Assembly: GCA_934045075.1 (NCBI GenBank)
Contig: OW203734.1
Span: forward strand, 4,921,565 to 4,985,564
Source of the DNA: Yponomeuta sedellus
Taxonomy: Eukaryota; Arthropoda; Insecta; Lepidoptera; Yponomeutidae
Reading direction: 5' to 3'
Length of the DNA stretch: 64,000 nt
Shown piece by piece: positions 19,369 through 33,887 of this stretch. The first letter of the stretch is position 1. The number at the start of each line of letters is the position of its first letter. The notes beneath the pieces were generated by a model. That model did not search any database. It was not told where the DNA came from and worked only from the letters and a program-made list of their open reading frames with translations. Made by a program: the position numbers and the translations under genes.

Positions 19369-21175
19369 AGCTTCGCCGCAGTTGGATAAAAATAAGGGGC
19401 CCTCGAACCCGTATCTCTTGCCTATTTCCTTTAAAAGCTTGCGATGCAAATCGGATTGAGCTTATGCCGATTTATCAGGTTCCACGCCACCTTATGACGT
19501 GTCAACGCTGAAACGAAACGTTCACTTTGCGTTGGTAACAGTCCTTTGATGAAAATGTGGAGACGAGAAAAAGTGGCGACAAAATTCTTGTTTCGAACTT
19601 GCTGCTGCTGCTAAGTATGGCATGGCGTCTAAGCTCGTGGGTGACGGTTATTGTTTACATTTTTTCAGGTTGAATTAATAATTTAATGCTACTTACTGAT
19701 TGTGAATGCTAATTATGTAATTTTGTACTTATTTTTTACTCAAGTTAAAGTTTAGTTTTAATGTTTAGTCCAAAGCCTGGAAAAGTATGAAGGGAAGTTC
19801 ATTAATTTAAAGAAAAAAATATTGAAATCGAACGAAAAACGTTAACTGGTCCTCAACCTCATTCCGCAACCATATCTTTTACTAGTCTTCGAGACGAATG
19901 TCGACGAGACGAAACGAGAGTTTCTCTCGTTTGACCGTCCTCTGCGCCTTGCTCGTTCGCATACAATGAAACCAGTTTCGAACGAGGACCGTTTATCGAG
20001 GTTTCGAGGACCTGTTTTCGTTCCAGAAAAAACGGTTGCGTTTCGTCGTCAAAAAATCGGACAACGACCCACTCCTAATTACCACTTGAACGCTACCCAT
20101 ATCTACGTACCATAATATTGTAGTATTTGCTACTTTCTCGTGAAGAAAGTTTTCAAATTTTGCACCAAATACGAGTACTTATACCAATGGTTTAAGCATA
20201 AACATACCGCGATACTACAAGCATCTAGCGCCATCTATTGATTTATTTTAGAACTAACAAATTGACATCTAAATATAATATGGTTGTGTTTATTCTAATT
20301 TAATTAAAAAAAAACATATAACTTATATAGCGTTATTCGATATACAATACTCGAGCGCTGTGAACTGCTACACCCGCGATAGGTAAACACGTGCAATGTG
20401 TCGAGAACGGATAAATCATTGGTACACACCCACACACACGCATACACACGCACACGTTTACGTCCAATCACACACACCGCACACACACCATTGCGGTAGA
20501 GACAACAATGTTAAGTCTACAGAATTGTCTGCGATAAATTGGATTGCGGACAGTGCATGAAGTCCTGATTCTGCGTACGTCGATGTTGAAATCGTGACGA
20601 TTTTGAATCGTCAAATAAATATAGCCGGTGAACATTACGCAATTCTTAATTTAACTTAGAAGTTTACACAGAATCAGGGATTGCAGCCTTCGATAGAGCA
20701 TGAAAAGGAAAAGACTAGTGAGCGCATATGAAGTTGTATTGTAGCTTTTATCTCTCTAGGAAAAAGAATGTAAAGAGACGAAAACCGTACATTCTCACGT
20801 CGTACTTGAAATTACAGCGTACATAAATGAAGGAGGGAAGGAACAGTCTTTACTTCCTAATTAAGAAAATCGTGGAAACTCATTAGTTCATTTTGCTCTG
20901 CACGAAGGTTTTCAGTAAAGACCTGTTCTTGCATTGTTTTTTTACTTTATCAACTAATTTTGTGGCCAGCTATGTTTGATCTAAAGTTGGATATTCTAGG
21001 AATTCTATGAAACTAGCTTGTAAAATATTTCATAGAATTTAAAGCGCATGTAATGCCCCCTTCATTATAAAGCATTTCCACTAATGCACTCCAGTACAGT
21101 CCTGTTTGGACGTAGGCCGGTCCTAAGGTACGTGTTTCTTTCCGTCCTTGGCCATCGTCATCCAGGCGATGACGG
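19369..21175. other. Unassigned sequence
   Basis: No gene recognised. 19860-20045 is rich in cgaga/tcgttt words. A CA-rich run lies at about 20423-20490. The rest is AT-rich. Confidence 0.4.
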
Positions 21176-21177
21176 CC

Positions 21178-21275
21178 TCATCATCATCATCAGGCTATAC
21201 AAGTCTGCTGCTGGATAAAGCCCCCCCCAACCCCTGATGATGATGTCTTCAGCTTGCCGCATCCATCAGCAGCGT
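21178..21275 (+). repeat. SINE-like fragment with (CAT)n lead
   Basis: A catcatcat lead followed by 'ctgctgctggataaagcc', related to 4853-4972 and 29005-29100. Confidence 0.5.
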
Positions 21276-21827
21276 CGACGGACTGAGATCAATAAATTAG
21301 AACCTTACTTAGGCAACAAAAACTGGGCTAGTAAACAAATTGCTATTAATTATAACAATACTTCTTTGTCTCTGGTTTGTCCTTGGAATTAAGAAAGATT
21401 CATCATAGTTAAATACATTGTTGTTTGACAACAAGATTCTAGACTCTATGTTAATCCATATGACTGTCTCGTTTGTCTAGCGATATCACATCTCACCATG
21501 CATGAGATCGTGGGTTCGATTACCACTAGAGGCCGCCATACATTTGTACAAATAACTACAGTCTGAGTCTATTTCTATGCTTGTTAGCATAATATAGGGT
21601 GTCCTAATTCGGACCAGGAGAAGTGATCGTATAAAAAATAATATTTTCAACATAATTTCAGTGACACGCCCGGGCATCTTCTCTTTCATGAGCGTCCACG
21701 CCGATAAGGATAGCCAAAGCTATTGTGTCAGCCTCTTTAGAAAACAGTTCAGAAATAATAAAGCCACTATTTCAAACCTATGGCCTTTCAGGACTTACGC
21801 AAGTGGTGTATTGGGTTAAGAACATTT

Positions 21828-22110
21828 AAGAAAAGATAGACAGAGTGGAGTCCGCTGCCTTTCTCCCGCTGCTTTTTTCTCTACTACACTAACCCCCAGT
21901 TTCTCGTACACTAACAATCTGTTAATCTACAGTTAACAGCTGTGAAATGTTTTTTCTATATGCACTTTGGCTACTTGACAGCTGCTAACAGTAGATTAAC
22001 GGCTTGTTAGTGTGTCAGAAACCAGGGGTAAGGCCTGAAGGCAGCGGCTGACATTTTGCATTCTGTGTCGACATTGAACAAACAGAATGTAAATTCTTTA
22101 CATTGAAATG
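21828..22110 (-). repeat. Dispersed repeat F, split by a MITE
   Basis: It matches the reverse complement of about 39330-39480 (cagagtggag, cccgctgcc, gaaggcagcgg and gtaaattctttac blocks), but is interrupted by a 136-bp inverted-repeat element. Confidence 0.7.
21893..22028. mobile_element. PIF/Harbinger-like MITE
   Basis: 136 bp, with imperfect terminal inverted repeats of about 50 bp starting CCCCCAGTTTCT and ending AGAAACCAGGGG. TAA flanks both sides (21890-21892 and 22029-22031), the target duplication typical of PIF/Harbinger. No coding capacity. Confidence 0.75.
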
Positions 22111-22522
22111 AAAATAGATAATAGGTTTTTGATTTTCAACACGACGTTTTTTGATCGCGCTGACGACGCCCGCTGAACGCAATCAGATTGTAAGGCAACC
22201 GCAAATGACGTTGTAACCTTCGCACGACCCTTGCGTTTCTAATCTCCTAATACGCGTTGATAAAGCGCAGAGAACGCGATCATAAAATCAAGAAACGTGG
22301 TGTGTGAAAAGGCCCTTATGGCCTCGTAACTCAGACAAAAGAGAACCAGCTAGTTAAGTGTAAGAACTGCAGCGAAGGACATTGTTCCTTACCGCGTCGC
22401 ACTTTGCTCCTTTTGTTCCCCAACTTCTCTTTTCTACCTAGAGACGAAGTATTCATGGAATTGCGGCAATTTTAACCGGCCCTCGACTATGGTAATGGAT
22501 TGTATAATATGTATTATGACAA
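22111..22522. other. Unassigned sequence
   Basis: No gene or repeat recognised. Confidence 0.4.
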
Positions 22523-22913
22523 AGGTGGTGGTAGCTCAGTGGGTAGAACAATGGACTCGCAAGCGCGAGACCAGGTTTGATCCCTTGTGCAGGCATATAC
22601 CAATGACTATGTTTAATTTCAAAGCTACGTACATTTGCGAATTCCTAGTCGCTACACCACACACTAACGGTGAAGGAAAACATCGTGAGGAAATCCGCGG
22701 CTTAGTTGGCTCCGCACGTATTGACTAGTCTTTCCTGTGGGCTAGGCCGACTAAGCTGTCATGATGGTATAGGTGCTGGGCAAGCCTACACCATCTAAAA
22801 CCATGTCCCAGACACTTCAGCATCCGAGTGGTCCCTTCACCCATCTAGTTTGAGTGAAGATGCATCTGGACGCTGTATTAATCATCTCATTACGTAGAAT
22901 CAGAGGCCAATTA
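22523..22913 (+). repeat. tRNA-derived SINE (family B)
   Basis: The head is tRNA-like, with A box gtggtagctcagtgggtaga and B box near 22570 (ggtttgatccc, one base off). The body and 'ggccaatta' tail match the family. Confidence 0.85.
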
Positions 22914-22919
22914 TAATGA

Positions 22920-24797
22920 CATCTGGATGTACGAGTTGATTTAATTTTATTGCCGCTTTAAGTCTAAGCGCGCGCTCGCGTCAACCGTCTGTGTGTCAGA
23001 GGGGTAGGCAGAGGCTAGGCTGCGTAGTACGATGATACGAGTAATAAGAATAATTTAATTTGACATAGAAACTTACAGAATTGATAGAATCAAAAATTAA
23101 AACTACACTGGCCTACAAAATGAAGTATCACACTTTTGAAATTGCAATAATATTTTAAGTACACAAGATATGCTTTTGAAAAAAAAAGGACTCAAAAAGA
23201 ATCTCATTTAGTTACTAAAATTAATTTATTCACTATACTTTCAAAGAAAGCGGATCAAATTTGCTATAAAACGTATTTTTTTTCTTATTTTATATGTCAT
23301 TCATTACGTACTTCTATAGTATACAAAAAAAAGTTAAATGTGTAATACTTACTTTTTGAGCACAGTGTAGTTTATAAATCAACGCTAGTATCAATTATGC
23401 TAGGTTTGACAACTGTACTACAGCAAGCATTATAATTTACTGCTTAGAAAATAAATGTATCAAAAGAAAAAGAAAAGCAAATAAGTCCATAAGACTCTCT
23501 TTGTGTGTGTGTGTGTGTGTTTGTGTTTATGTGAGTGTGTGTGTGGTTTTATGCATGTGTGTAGAGAGGGTGTGTTATGTTAATTATGACGAGTATGTAT
23601 GGAGTACGGAAAGTGAATAGTTTGTTCGGAAATTGAATTTGAATTACTGTATTGACTTCGGCACCTTTGATGGCTACAGCAACAGTTTGTAGCGTGTTAT
23701 TTGAAAAACTCAAATCTTGAATAGCATCACTTCAGTATCTATAAAACTAAACCTATTTAACTATCTCAAAACATATGCCACTATATATGTAATTGCATAT
23801 CGGGTACGATGGAACTATCATCGCCACTTTGTGACGAAATCTCCCAAAATGAAATAGAAGATGAAATAGTTATTTGTTATACAAGAGTGCAAAGTTACTT
23901 TTTAACGGCGTGTTCAATTTTGATGACCGAGCAAGCGAAAGATTCTAAAATTGAATCACGAGCGCAGCGAGTGATTCAAAATTAGAATCCTGAGTGTTAG
24001 CGAGGGAATCAAAAGAGCACGAGGTGAAAAATCTTTGCACTCGAGTGCAACACGTAACTTTTCATTCCACCTCAGCGAGGAAATGATTAAATGCAAAAAA
24101 AACGTTTACAATCACAAGATAGGTACACTTTTATTTCAGTTTAGGTATTAATTACAACATTATGACAGGTAAGTATTACAGAATAATCTTTAAACTATAA
24201 CAAAATAATATTAAGGTATTATTATTAAAGAAAATTTTGAAGTAACGTTGCTACAGTTATTTAAATTGAGTGTAATATTTTTTTAATTCTCAAACTTAGT
24301 GCACACGATGTTCTAAATTCAATTTACTTTATCCTCTAGAGAATAAAAACGGCTTTTCCACTCAGATATTGAAGATTAAAAATGCTCTTTCCGAGATGGT
24401 GGGATGAAAAAATTATATATATTTTTATTTGCAATTTTGTTGATCCTCTGTAAACGAATACAACTAAGCGAATCGTTTTGATGAAATTGTATCAAATACT
24501 GATCATCCCTTCTCGGAGTAAACCAGCTGTTATACCCAAACGCCCAGCCCTAGCCCGGCCTAAGTACCTAGACCGAACTGAAAGTGGAAAATGGGTCCCT
24601 CGAAACTGGGGACCCTTAAATCATTGGAGCGGTAATGATAATGTCCAATAGGCAATTACTTTAGCACCGGATCGCTAATAAAGAGGGTTAGTAAACATTT
24701 TAATTCAAAATTTCCGTTCACATATTTAAGCTACAATGGCCTGGATAGCATAATTTGTTTATTTTAATGTCTTAATTGGAATTAGTATTTGTGCAAA
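22920..24797. other. AT-rich region, no gene
   Basis: It holds a (GT)n-rich tract at about 23500-23570. An imperfect hairpin lies at 23941-23989, with 19-base arms around gagcgcagc, inside a segment rich in gcgag/gagcg words. An unassigned GC-richer patch lies at 24530-24650. No coding exon was recognised. Confidence 0.45.
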
Positions 24798-24963
24798 GCA
24801 AAGGGAAAGATAAAAAGTATCCGGAACCGGCGTGCGTGCATGCAACGACTTATGAACGTTTATGAAGCGAAGGTGATATGTCAGGATCGTGGCAAGTGGC
24901 AGTCCTTGGTCTCTGCCTACCTCTCTGGGATACAGGCGTGAGGTTATGTATGTATGTATGTAG
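24798..24963 (+). repeat. RTE-like LINE 3' end
   Basis: Closely matches 51336-51452, from 'aaagggaaagataaaaagta' to the lost-end block and a short (TATG)n tail. Confidence 0.8.
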
Positions 24964-25077
24964 TATTTGTGCTCATAGCTCAATAGCTAATATGAGGTGT
25001 GGATGCGTGGTAAATAAGCCCATATTATCTCTCTAAGAGGAAGCTTGCTCCTTTCAGTGGAATGTATATAGGCAGCA

Positions 25078-25196
25078 TTCAATATCAACCCTTGTATGTC
25101 CCCATTGTTGGGGCACGGGTCTCTTTCTTCATCGCAGGAAGGTTAGGTCATACAACACCACGGGGGCCAAGTCCGGGTTGGTGGAGCATTCATTCA
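25078..25196 (+). repeat. Repeat family C fragment
   Basis: Contains ttggggcacggg and 'gggggccaagtccgggttgg'; truncated after 'ttggtggag'. Confidence 0.75.
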
Positions 25197-25722
25197 TTAT
25201 TAATGTATGTAAGCACGACATATTGGACTTTGATCAACTTACTTGATTCGGACTCCTCTGACCAAAAATCAAGTAAATAAATACGGATCAATACAATAAT
25301 AATAATAATTAATAATAATAGTCATTTATTTTAGGCAAAGGGATCCATATACAAATAATTATTACAAAAATTTAAAAACTAAACAAAGCTATGACAAATT
25401 ACCTAAAGATTTTAATTCTAATAAAGGAAATGCCTAAATAAAACAAACATAGATCGAAGCCCTTCCTTTTTTTCTCATAGATGTTTATTCTATATTTTTA
25501 TTTCGTTGCCATTTTATTCATATGCTTATTAAATATAAATACATGGTTCAATATTTAATAACGCATTATTTAGCGTTGGTCAATGACACCCGAGAATAAA
25601 TTACTTTTCGTAATGAAGCCAAACGTACAGTATTTATTATTAAGTCGTGAGTATGACTGGCGTTTAGCAAAAAAAGATATTACGTCAGCCCTTAATCGTT
25701 CTTAAATAGCGCCAAAGTACAA
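25197..25722. other. Unassigned AT-rich sequence
   Basis: Short (AAT) runs near 25298-25320; nothing else recognised. Confidence 0.4.
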
Positions 25723-25940
25723 ACTGTTAGCTTTTAGAATATACCTCGGGCTGTAGAGTAGGCTTCGATAGTCGCTGAAAGCACACGACTGTAATACTAC
25801 TTCCTGCTCTGTATAAAACTTTTCTTCACTATTTTGTAAATTTATGTAAAGTTATAAATAACAATACAAAATAAACCATACCTTATTACAATATAATTGG
25901 TCTACCTGATAGTAGCCGAGTGTATTCTAAAAGCTAACAG
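25723..25940. mobile_element. MITE with about 21-bp terminal inverted repeats
   Basis: The ends read 'ctgttagcttttagaatat' and the reverse 'tattctaaaagctaacag'. The interior is non-coding. A second, one-ended copy with the same 'tctagagtaggcttcg' block is at about 58075-58240. Confidence 0.65.
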
Positions 25941-26336
25941 ACTGTTATTGTCGTTGCAGCTTGGCAATAACTTTCACAATTAACAAATTTAATCCCCCTT
26001 CCAGACCATTAGACAGTCTAAGGCGATTCAATACTGTCGAGAGACAGGCCGATTGCGACTGAATACGCGCTGACATATAGGCGCGAGACAGGGACGTATT
26101 CAGGATTATTTTTGAGAGGAAGGAATAAAACGAAAGAGAAACATTCATAGCACCAAAACACTAAACAAATAGAAAGCAAAATTAACGCAAAACCAACAAA
26201 TAACAAAACAATTTAAACATTAATTACACAAACACTATTTTTGCACTTTCGTCACGGTTCTGGTGATCATATTTCGAATGGAATGCCTCATTGGTTTAGC
26301 GGTTAACACGCTTGGCTACTAAAACAGAGGATGAGA
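25941..26336. other. Unassigned sequence ending in a tRNA-like SINE fragment
   Basis: A short open frame on the minus strand (25945-26148) is not recognised. The segment 26283-26330 reads like a degenerate tRNA-derived head (tggtttagcggttaa). Confidence 0.35.
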
Positions 26337-26337
26337 G

Positions 26338-26563
26338 TAATATAATATAATATAATATAATATAATATAATATAATATAATATAATATAATATAATATAA
26401 TATAATATAATATAATATAATATAATATAATATAATATAATATAATATAATATAATATAATATAATATAATATAATATAATATAATATAATATAATATAA
26501 TATAATATAATATAATATAATATAATATAATATAATATAATATAATATAATATAATATAATAA
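26338..26563. repeat. (ATAAT)n pentanucleotide microsatellite
   Basis: About 45 pure copies of a five-base unit. It produces spurious long YIIL-type frames. Confidence 0.95.
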
Positions 26564-28680
26564 TAACTTTCTTATTGTGACAATTATTTTACAATGCGTC
26601 CCTGGATTGAGCCCTATCAAGCAGAAACGTCCGATCAGAGAACCAGTGGTCCGCGCAAGATATAGTCGGGTGACCTTGTGGAATCCCATCGGGCTAGTGA
26701 CTATTGAATTATCTCAAGTTTTAGTTTTCTTTTGATACCCAACGACGGTTTATTAACAAAAGGGTTCGGCTCTTTGATGATGCCTGATTAACTTTGGGAC
26801 CCATTCTAGGGTTCTTTAAAAATAAATAAAGCTACGTCGCACTATGAAAAAAATTGTTACAGTGCAATAAAATACACCCCTGTGATTAAAATATATCCTT
26901 AAACTTTCTTAAGTATTATACATTATTAAATTGCAATGGGATAAACTAAATAAGCTTTTTACCAGAAGATTCCGACCAGGGAGGCAATTCTTTCTTCATT
27001 AGTAAAAAAGTCGAATACGACTCTAAGAACCCCAAGTCAAAGGCTTTGACTTGGGATTCTTCGTAAAACTTCGAACGACAGCCAAATGATGTATTCTGAA
27101 CACCATGCTAGATTGAATTTAAATGAGAAAATAAATGAACAATTTCTCTTTCGAGTTACCTATCTTATCTTAGTTTTATGCGACAAATATTTCATAAAGT
27201 TTTCAATTCTCATGGGCGAGAATCGGCCCCCAGGTCTCGCTGTGATTCTCAGAGAAAAACGCAACATGAAACTATACTCACAAAAAACTCAGTAAGTTTA
27301 TCCGGTAACAATTCAATAAAATATATTCGACTACAAAATAATTTCCGACACTGCAATAGACAGCTTTAGTTTCCCCTTTAATATAAAGCTTTAATGTTAG
27401 CGTGTTGTAAATTTTAACTAGGGAATAAGAGTTTAATATGTGTACCGCAGTTTCGTGTATTGATAGCTCAGTGATGTACGAGTATCAAGATTCTAATATT
27501 CTAATATGGGAGTTGAGTGCCCAACTTAGAGAACACGTTGTGAACGCACTATTGCCATTACAGTAGAGTTGTATGAGTATTTAGACAACAGATAGAATCA
27601 GATGCTTTTAAAACTTTAAAGGTCTTGTGAAAGTTTCGAGGTGTTTTGATTTAAAAACCTATTTAAAAAAATGATAAAAAAAAATGATTAAAATGACTAA
27701 ATGATTAAATGGGTGTTTTGATTGTTACACATTTCAAATAGTGATGTATCAAGACCCTAATACGGATGATCTGAGTTGGGTACCTAACTATAAGAACGCG
27801 TTGTCAACGCACCATAACATTGCCATTGCTGTAGAGTTGTACGCATATTTAGACCACTGACAGATGCAATTTTAAAACTTTAACGTTTTTGTGAAAGTTA
27901 AAAAAAAATGTGATAAGTGTTACATGCTATTACAAACATACGAAAGTATCGTAGCCCAACAGGACCAATTTGCTACGCCGTATCAGCGGCTAAGAGCCGT
28001 AGCAAATGCTACGAAGTAAAGCACGCTACGAGCTACGCTAAGCGCTACGATAAACAAAATTAAGTGCTGTGTTCAGCTGATGTACGTACGAAGTCTATAA
28101 CGTAAACATGCAATTTTAAGCGCTGAAACTTAAGCAGCACACACCGCCTCTACTTAGAACTCATCCTAGAGTATTATTGAACACAGATTCCAATTGTATG
28201 CCTTATTTAAAATGGTTTTACCTTTTAAGTGTGACTTTGTGACAAACAATTAATTTTACAAAGACGGTTTGCTGAGGCGAGGATAAGCTCGCCTTCGTAC
28301 ATGTTAAATCTTATCTAATGTCCTGTGTAATGTCCCCCATTGATGAGGTAGACCCGTCGCAATTAGCTGGCCAAAGAGCATAAAAAACAACGGCTAGGCT
28401 TAGAGAGTATAAAGTACTATACTCTGTATAAAGTACTAGGTAGTACTTTATACTCTGAGCAGGTAGGCAACATATAAGTTACTAGCTGTTCCGGCAAACG
28501 TCGTACCGCTACAGAACCGTATAAACGCTTATACAATTCTTCTTACCATGGCAATACACTAAATAAATATCTTAAGAGTTGGGCTTGAAAAGAGGCAACA
28601 ATAAAACAATATCGGAAAATAGTCAGCCACGGAAGCGCATTACCCGGATATCAAGTAACCTATAACAGAACATTTACATA
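26564..28680. other. AT-rich region, no gene
   Basis: A 12-base perfect hairpin (17 bases with one mismatch) is at 27026-27060 around one base. Two related segments near 27440-27560 and 27730-27860 share words such as gatgta, atcaagatt and gccatt. A run of gctacg words is at 27960-28055. No exon was identified. Confidence 0.4.
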
Positions 28681-28684
28681 CAGG

Positions 28685-28862
28685 CACATACATAGCTTCT
28701 GGCCCCACACTAAGATACCCTGTGTCGTGGGAACCAGAAACAGGGACATCACAAACATTTAAACATCCATGATCTGGAGTTTATTTTTTTGTCCCCATTC
28801 GGAGCTCAAACCGGGACCTCCTCGAAGGTAGGCAGATACACTACGGCTGCGCCACAGATGTT
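28685..28862 (-). repeat. tRNA-derived SINE (family E) copy
   Basis: The reverse-oriented tRNA-like head (28795-28860) follows a body with 'gataccctgtgtcgtggg' and 'catcacaaac', comparable to 61396-61625. Confidence 0.55.
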
Positions 28863-29270
28863 ATCACCTGTCTCAATTCAGATCTTTGTCTATCTGTTTG
28901 CCAAGTTTTATATGATTCCGTGCAGCCGTTATGGCGTGATTGAGCAACAATCATCCAAACATTTTTACAATTTTTCCCATTTATAATATTATAAGTAGGT
29001 TTCTTCTTCTTCTTCTTCAGGCTATATTAGTCCACTGCTGGATATAGCCCTCCCCTGATGAGTGCCATAGCACAAGATTGTGCCATCATTGGGGGGTAAT
29101 GCCCATAAGTAGGATTATTAGTGAACAATAAAACCAGGAAATAAGCATTAAGAAATTCCCGTGAATAAAATTCAGTCGATTAGGCTTTTTTATAGTTGAG
29201 TCTTATGGCATATGACTGTGCTTGTAAAGTCTCAGCCTTTGGATTTGCGGCGATGAGCTTAGGTTAGGTT
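28863..29270. other. Unassigned sequence with a SINE-like fragment
   Basis: 29002-29100 carries (TTC)n and the 'ctgctggatatagccct' motif shared with 4853-4972. Nothing else recognised. Confidence 0.4.
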
Positions 29271-29286
29271 AAGGTTGCTATGAGAT

Positions 29287-30357
29287 GGGGTGCGATGCCA
29301 GATAACCTTCACGTGTACCCCTCCGCTTTCCGTTCCATCTGATTCCATGAACCAGATGGAGGGGCAAGTGGTGGGGTCGGTGCACCCTGAGCGTTAGTCA
29401 GTAACTTCTTCTTGTCGGATTTTACTGGCTTACGGCGAATAATCTGTTGGGAGGGGTCGCGTGGGCCCTGTTTCACTTTGTGGAGCGGGACCCAGGCGAC
29501 CAACCGATTGAAGGACCCACTGGGGGGGCGCCGCTGCGCGAAAGCGCGCGCGCCTCGTACCAGTCGGACCAGAGTGGCCGTGGGCGGAGGGTCAAGGGAC
29601 CCTCTGCCTCCATCACGGCGGGAGGGGTCGCGTGGGCCCTGTTTCACTTTGTGGAGCGGGACCCAGGCAACCAACCGAATGAAGGACCGACTAGGGGGGG
29701 CGCCGCTGCGCGAAAGCGCGCGCGCCTCGTACCAGTCGGACCAAAGTGGCCGCCGGGACGCGGAGGGTCGGGGGACCCTCCGCTTCCATCACGGCGGGCC
29801 GGAAGGCGCCCTTGCGTGTTCCGAGGGTGCCTTCTGGCACGGAGGGGGCCCGCGCGATCGCTCACCGCCTTCTCTGCTTTCAGAGAAGTGCTGGTGGGCG
29901 ACGTGACGGGCCTCGCGTGTGGGGCGTGTGGGGGCCAACAGGACACTGGCCCCCATGCGCCTCAACGAGGAGGTGCGCCGCCCTCCTCTAATCCCATTGG
30001 ACCACACAACAATGGGATGGAGGGGGCGGCGCGTTGGGGCGTGTGGTGGCCAAGGGGTTCGCACTTGGCCACTATGCGCTCCAACGAAGAGATGCGGCGT
30101 TCCCTCGCCCCGTCGTTCGGTCCGATGCGATGGGGCAGGGGCGCCGCCGAAGGAGTGCCTGAAAGGGCGCCCGCAGACGGGGTCGCGGAAGTGTGCGTAA
30201 GCGTCCCCGTGGCCCCGTCCTTTGCGGTGCGGAGGAACACCCCAGGAGTTTTAGTCGGTATACCGCCCTTTTCAGGGCGGGGAGTCCGACATAACCACTG
30301 TGCTCCCCCGAGCCGGTGGTACCCGTAATTGGGGTTTCTCCTGGGTGAAAAAAAAAA
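29287..30357 (+). mobile_element. GC-rich poly(A)-tailed retroelement, copy 1
   Basis: A strongly GC-rich block in AT-rich surroundings. It begins ggggtgcgatgcc, ends in 'ctcctgggtg' plus a run of about 12 A, and is flanked by 16-bp duplications, aaggttgctatgagat (29271-29286) and aaggttgctataagat (30358-30373). A poly(A) tail with a target duplication means it was inserted by a LINE-type reverse transcriptase. The second copy (34664-35540) has the same 5' end, so this is a defined element, not a random truncation. Copy 1 carries a 171-bp tandem duplication (from 29450 and from 29621). I do not recognise the family, and no domain is visible in its frames. Confidence 0.85.
29805..30328 (+). 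CDS. Possible ORF of the GC-rich retroelement (hypothetical)
   Basis: The 3' half of the element keeps one open frame in both copies. Here it ends at 30328 with residues PPSRWYP; in the other copy it ends the same way at 34696. The copies differ by a 24-bp (eight-codon) indel that preserves frame. The predicted protein is rich in Gly, Arg, Pro and Ala with no motif I recognise. GC-rich sequence has few stops, so this may be chance. No function is proposed. Confidence 0.3.
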
Positions 30358-30373
30358 AAGGTTGCTATAAGAT

Positions 30374-31622
30374 TGTCTGAAAAAAATTGTTATTAGCAGT
30401 ATTTTAAACAGCATTTACAGTAGAACAGTACATCATCTTGATTCGCAATCGTGATCCACTAAAAACAACGAGAATATTTCCAGCAACGAATTCCTATAAA
30501 AAACACAATGGTTTATTTTTCCTTTAAAAAAAGGAAGAGCCGGGTATCCATTTCGTGCGCCCAGTTACCTGTGAATAAACGCTAATGGAAAGCCAGCAAG
30601 AGGCTGGCATGTGATGGACAGACAGCAATATTTCTATTCCTTCGATAAATTAGACGTTCCAATACGAAGGGTCTACTCTTCCTTTCTTTTTTTGCTCCGT
30701 TTGTATTTTGTTTAAGGTTTCGGTAAGTGAGATTTAAAATTCTTGACGGTCTATTAATTTTGTACCGCGAATCACTAAAAAGATTGCCAAGTCATTACCA
30801 TGGCATAGCAATGACTTGTCTTTGTATTTCAATACCTCAGACCTCAGTACAAGAAAAATTATATTCTTCTCCTTTGGTCCTTTAACTCGAGCCCCACACA
30901 TATATGTATTTCTACTTCTGACGGTGGTCCACGGTTGCGTCTAATTCGGGCCTGCTAGTGCCGATTGACTTGGCCTCTTGGTCTATTTTTCTTCTCCAGG
31001 TTTTCCGAGAAACCCACAGACAAAAAACTTAGTAAAGTCGTGATCTCTCTTATTTCTTTTCTTTCAAAATTAACGAAATTTATTCAAAAAAAGTCACCCG
31101 CAGGCAATAGGTTAAAAATTATTCATAGCAATTTCGTCAATAGTTGGACAAACGCTTGACGCTTATGGTCCAAAGCTCCCTGGCACTTGCAGTGTTACCA
31201 CGCTGCACATCACTGTAGGAGAGATCCTCTGCATGAGATGTACTGCAGGCATCTCTTTTGTGGCAATATGTATATCGTATTTCATTCATTCATTATAACA
31301 ATCACCTATACAAGTTTTCCTTGAAGGTTCAATACAGACAGCATCACAAAAAACAATCGTTGTCTTTATTTTCAAATGTATATTACAATACAAAGAATAT
31401 TCTTATATCAGTGCTGCCAAGATCACTGTGTGGACTTGGTTGCAATATGCTGAGCCTTGACCCGGTGTCTTAAAATGTCAATAAATGCATTCTATTCTTT
31501 TCTATTTTATTCATATCAATCGGAGAGTCCCCGATAGGCAAATTTTCTCCACGACCGATGGCTTCGCATCGATACGTTAAGAAGAAGAATACATACGTAC
31601 CTATATATTTTCTTTATTCTTT
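30374..31622. other. AT-rich region, no gene
   Basis: No exon, repeat family or structured signal recognised. Confidence 0.4.
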
Positions 31623-31806
31623 ACTAGCTGACGCAGCGAACTTCGTACCGCCTAACAGTCGATTCTTTATTATTATTTTTTCTCTCGTAAGAATCATCCT
31701 CGTATTTCAAGGAATATTTTTAAAAATGGAATCAGCGAAATCGGTTCAGCTGCTCTCGAGATTTGCCCTTACCAACACATTCAGCGATTCATTTTAATAT
31801 TATAGA
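31623..31806 (+). repeat. Dispersed repeat D
   Basis: Starts 'actagctgacgcagcgaac', contains 'cagctgctctcgagatttgc' and ends in a ttttaatattata tract. A second copy is at 38270-38460. No coding capacity. Confidence 0.7.
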
Positions 31807-32210
31807 ATATTTCTTTAACATTTACAATTTATTCACGGGAATACCTCAGATACTCAATTCTGAAGTAGACTTAGTATAGTGCTCTGTGAAGTAGACGCCT
31901 TTGTTCTATCTCGGATATCCAGCGCCATTATTGTAACGTGGACATCGCTTTTAGCCTGATGAAACAGTATTTTATTCTGTTTGACACAAAAAATTCGGTG
32001 GGAACCCCGTGATCAAATTAATGGTCGGTTTCGTGAAGTATTGGACATTCACAAACAGTGAATACCGGGCGGGCACGGGCGGGCTCGGGCGGACGGGCGG
32101 GCGGGCGGCCGGGCACGGGCGGGCTTCGGGCTTCTGGCGGGCTTTGGGCGCTCGGGCGGGCTCGGGCGGGCGGGCTCTCGGACTTTCGGGCGTTCTTCGG
32201 GCGGGCTTTC
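31807..32210. other. Unassigned sequence grading into GGGC-rich tract
   Basis: From about 32060 the sequence becomes an imperfect cgggc-rich tract, which leads directly into the tetranucleotide array. Confidence 0.5.
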
Positions 32211-33833
<1,623 letters not shown>

Positions 33834-33887
33834 ATAGTCTTTACTGCATGTACACCAGGAATTACATAAGACTTAAAAAATAACTGT

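Noticed and set aside
26303..26689. YIIL-repeat frame of 128 codons
   Set aside because: Translation of the ATAAT microsatellite.
29309..30414. Many antisense and overlapping frames in the GC-rich elements
   Set aside because: Stop codons are rare in GC-rich DNA. Only the frame conserved between both copies was kept, at low confidence.
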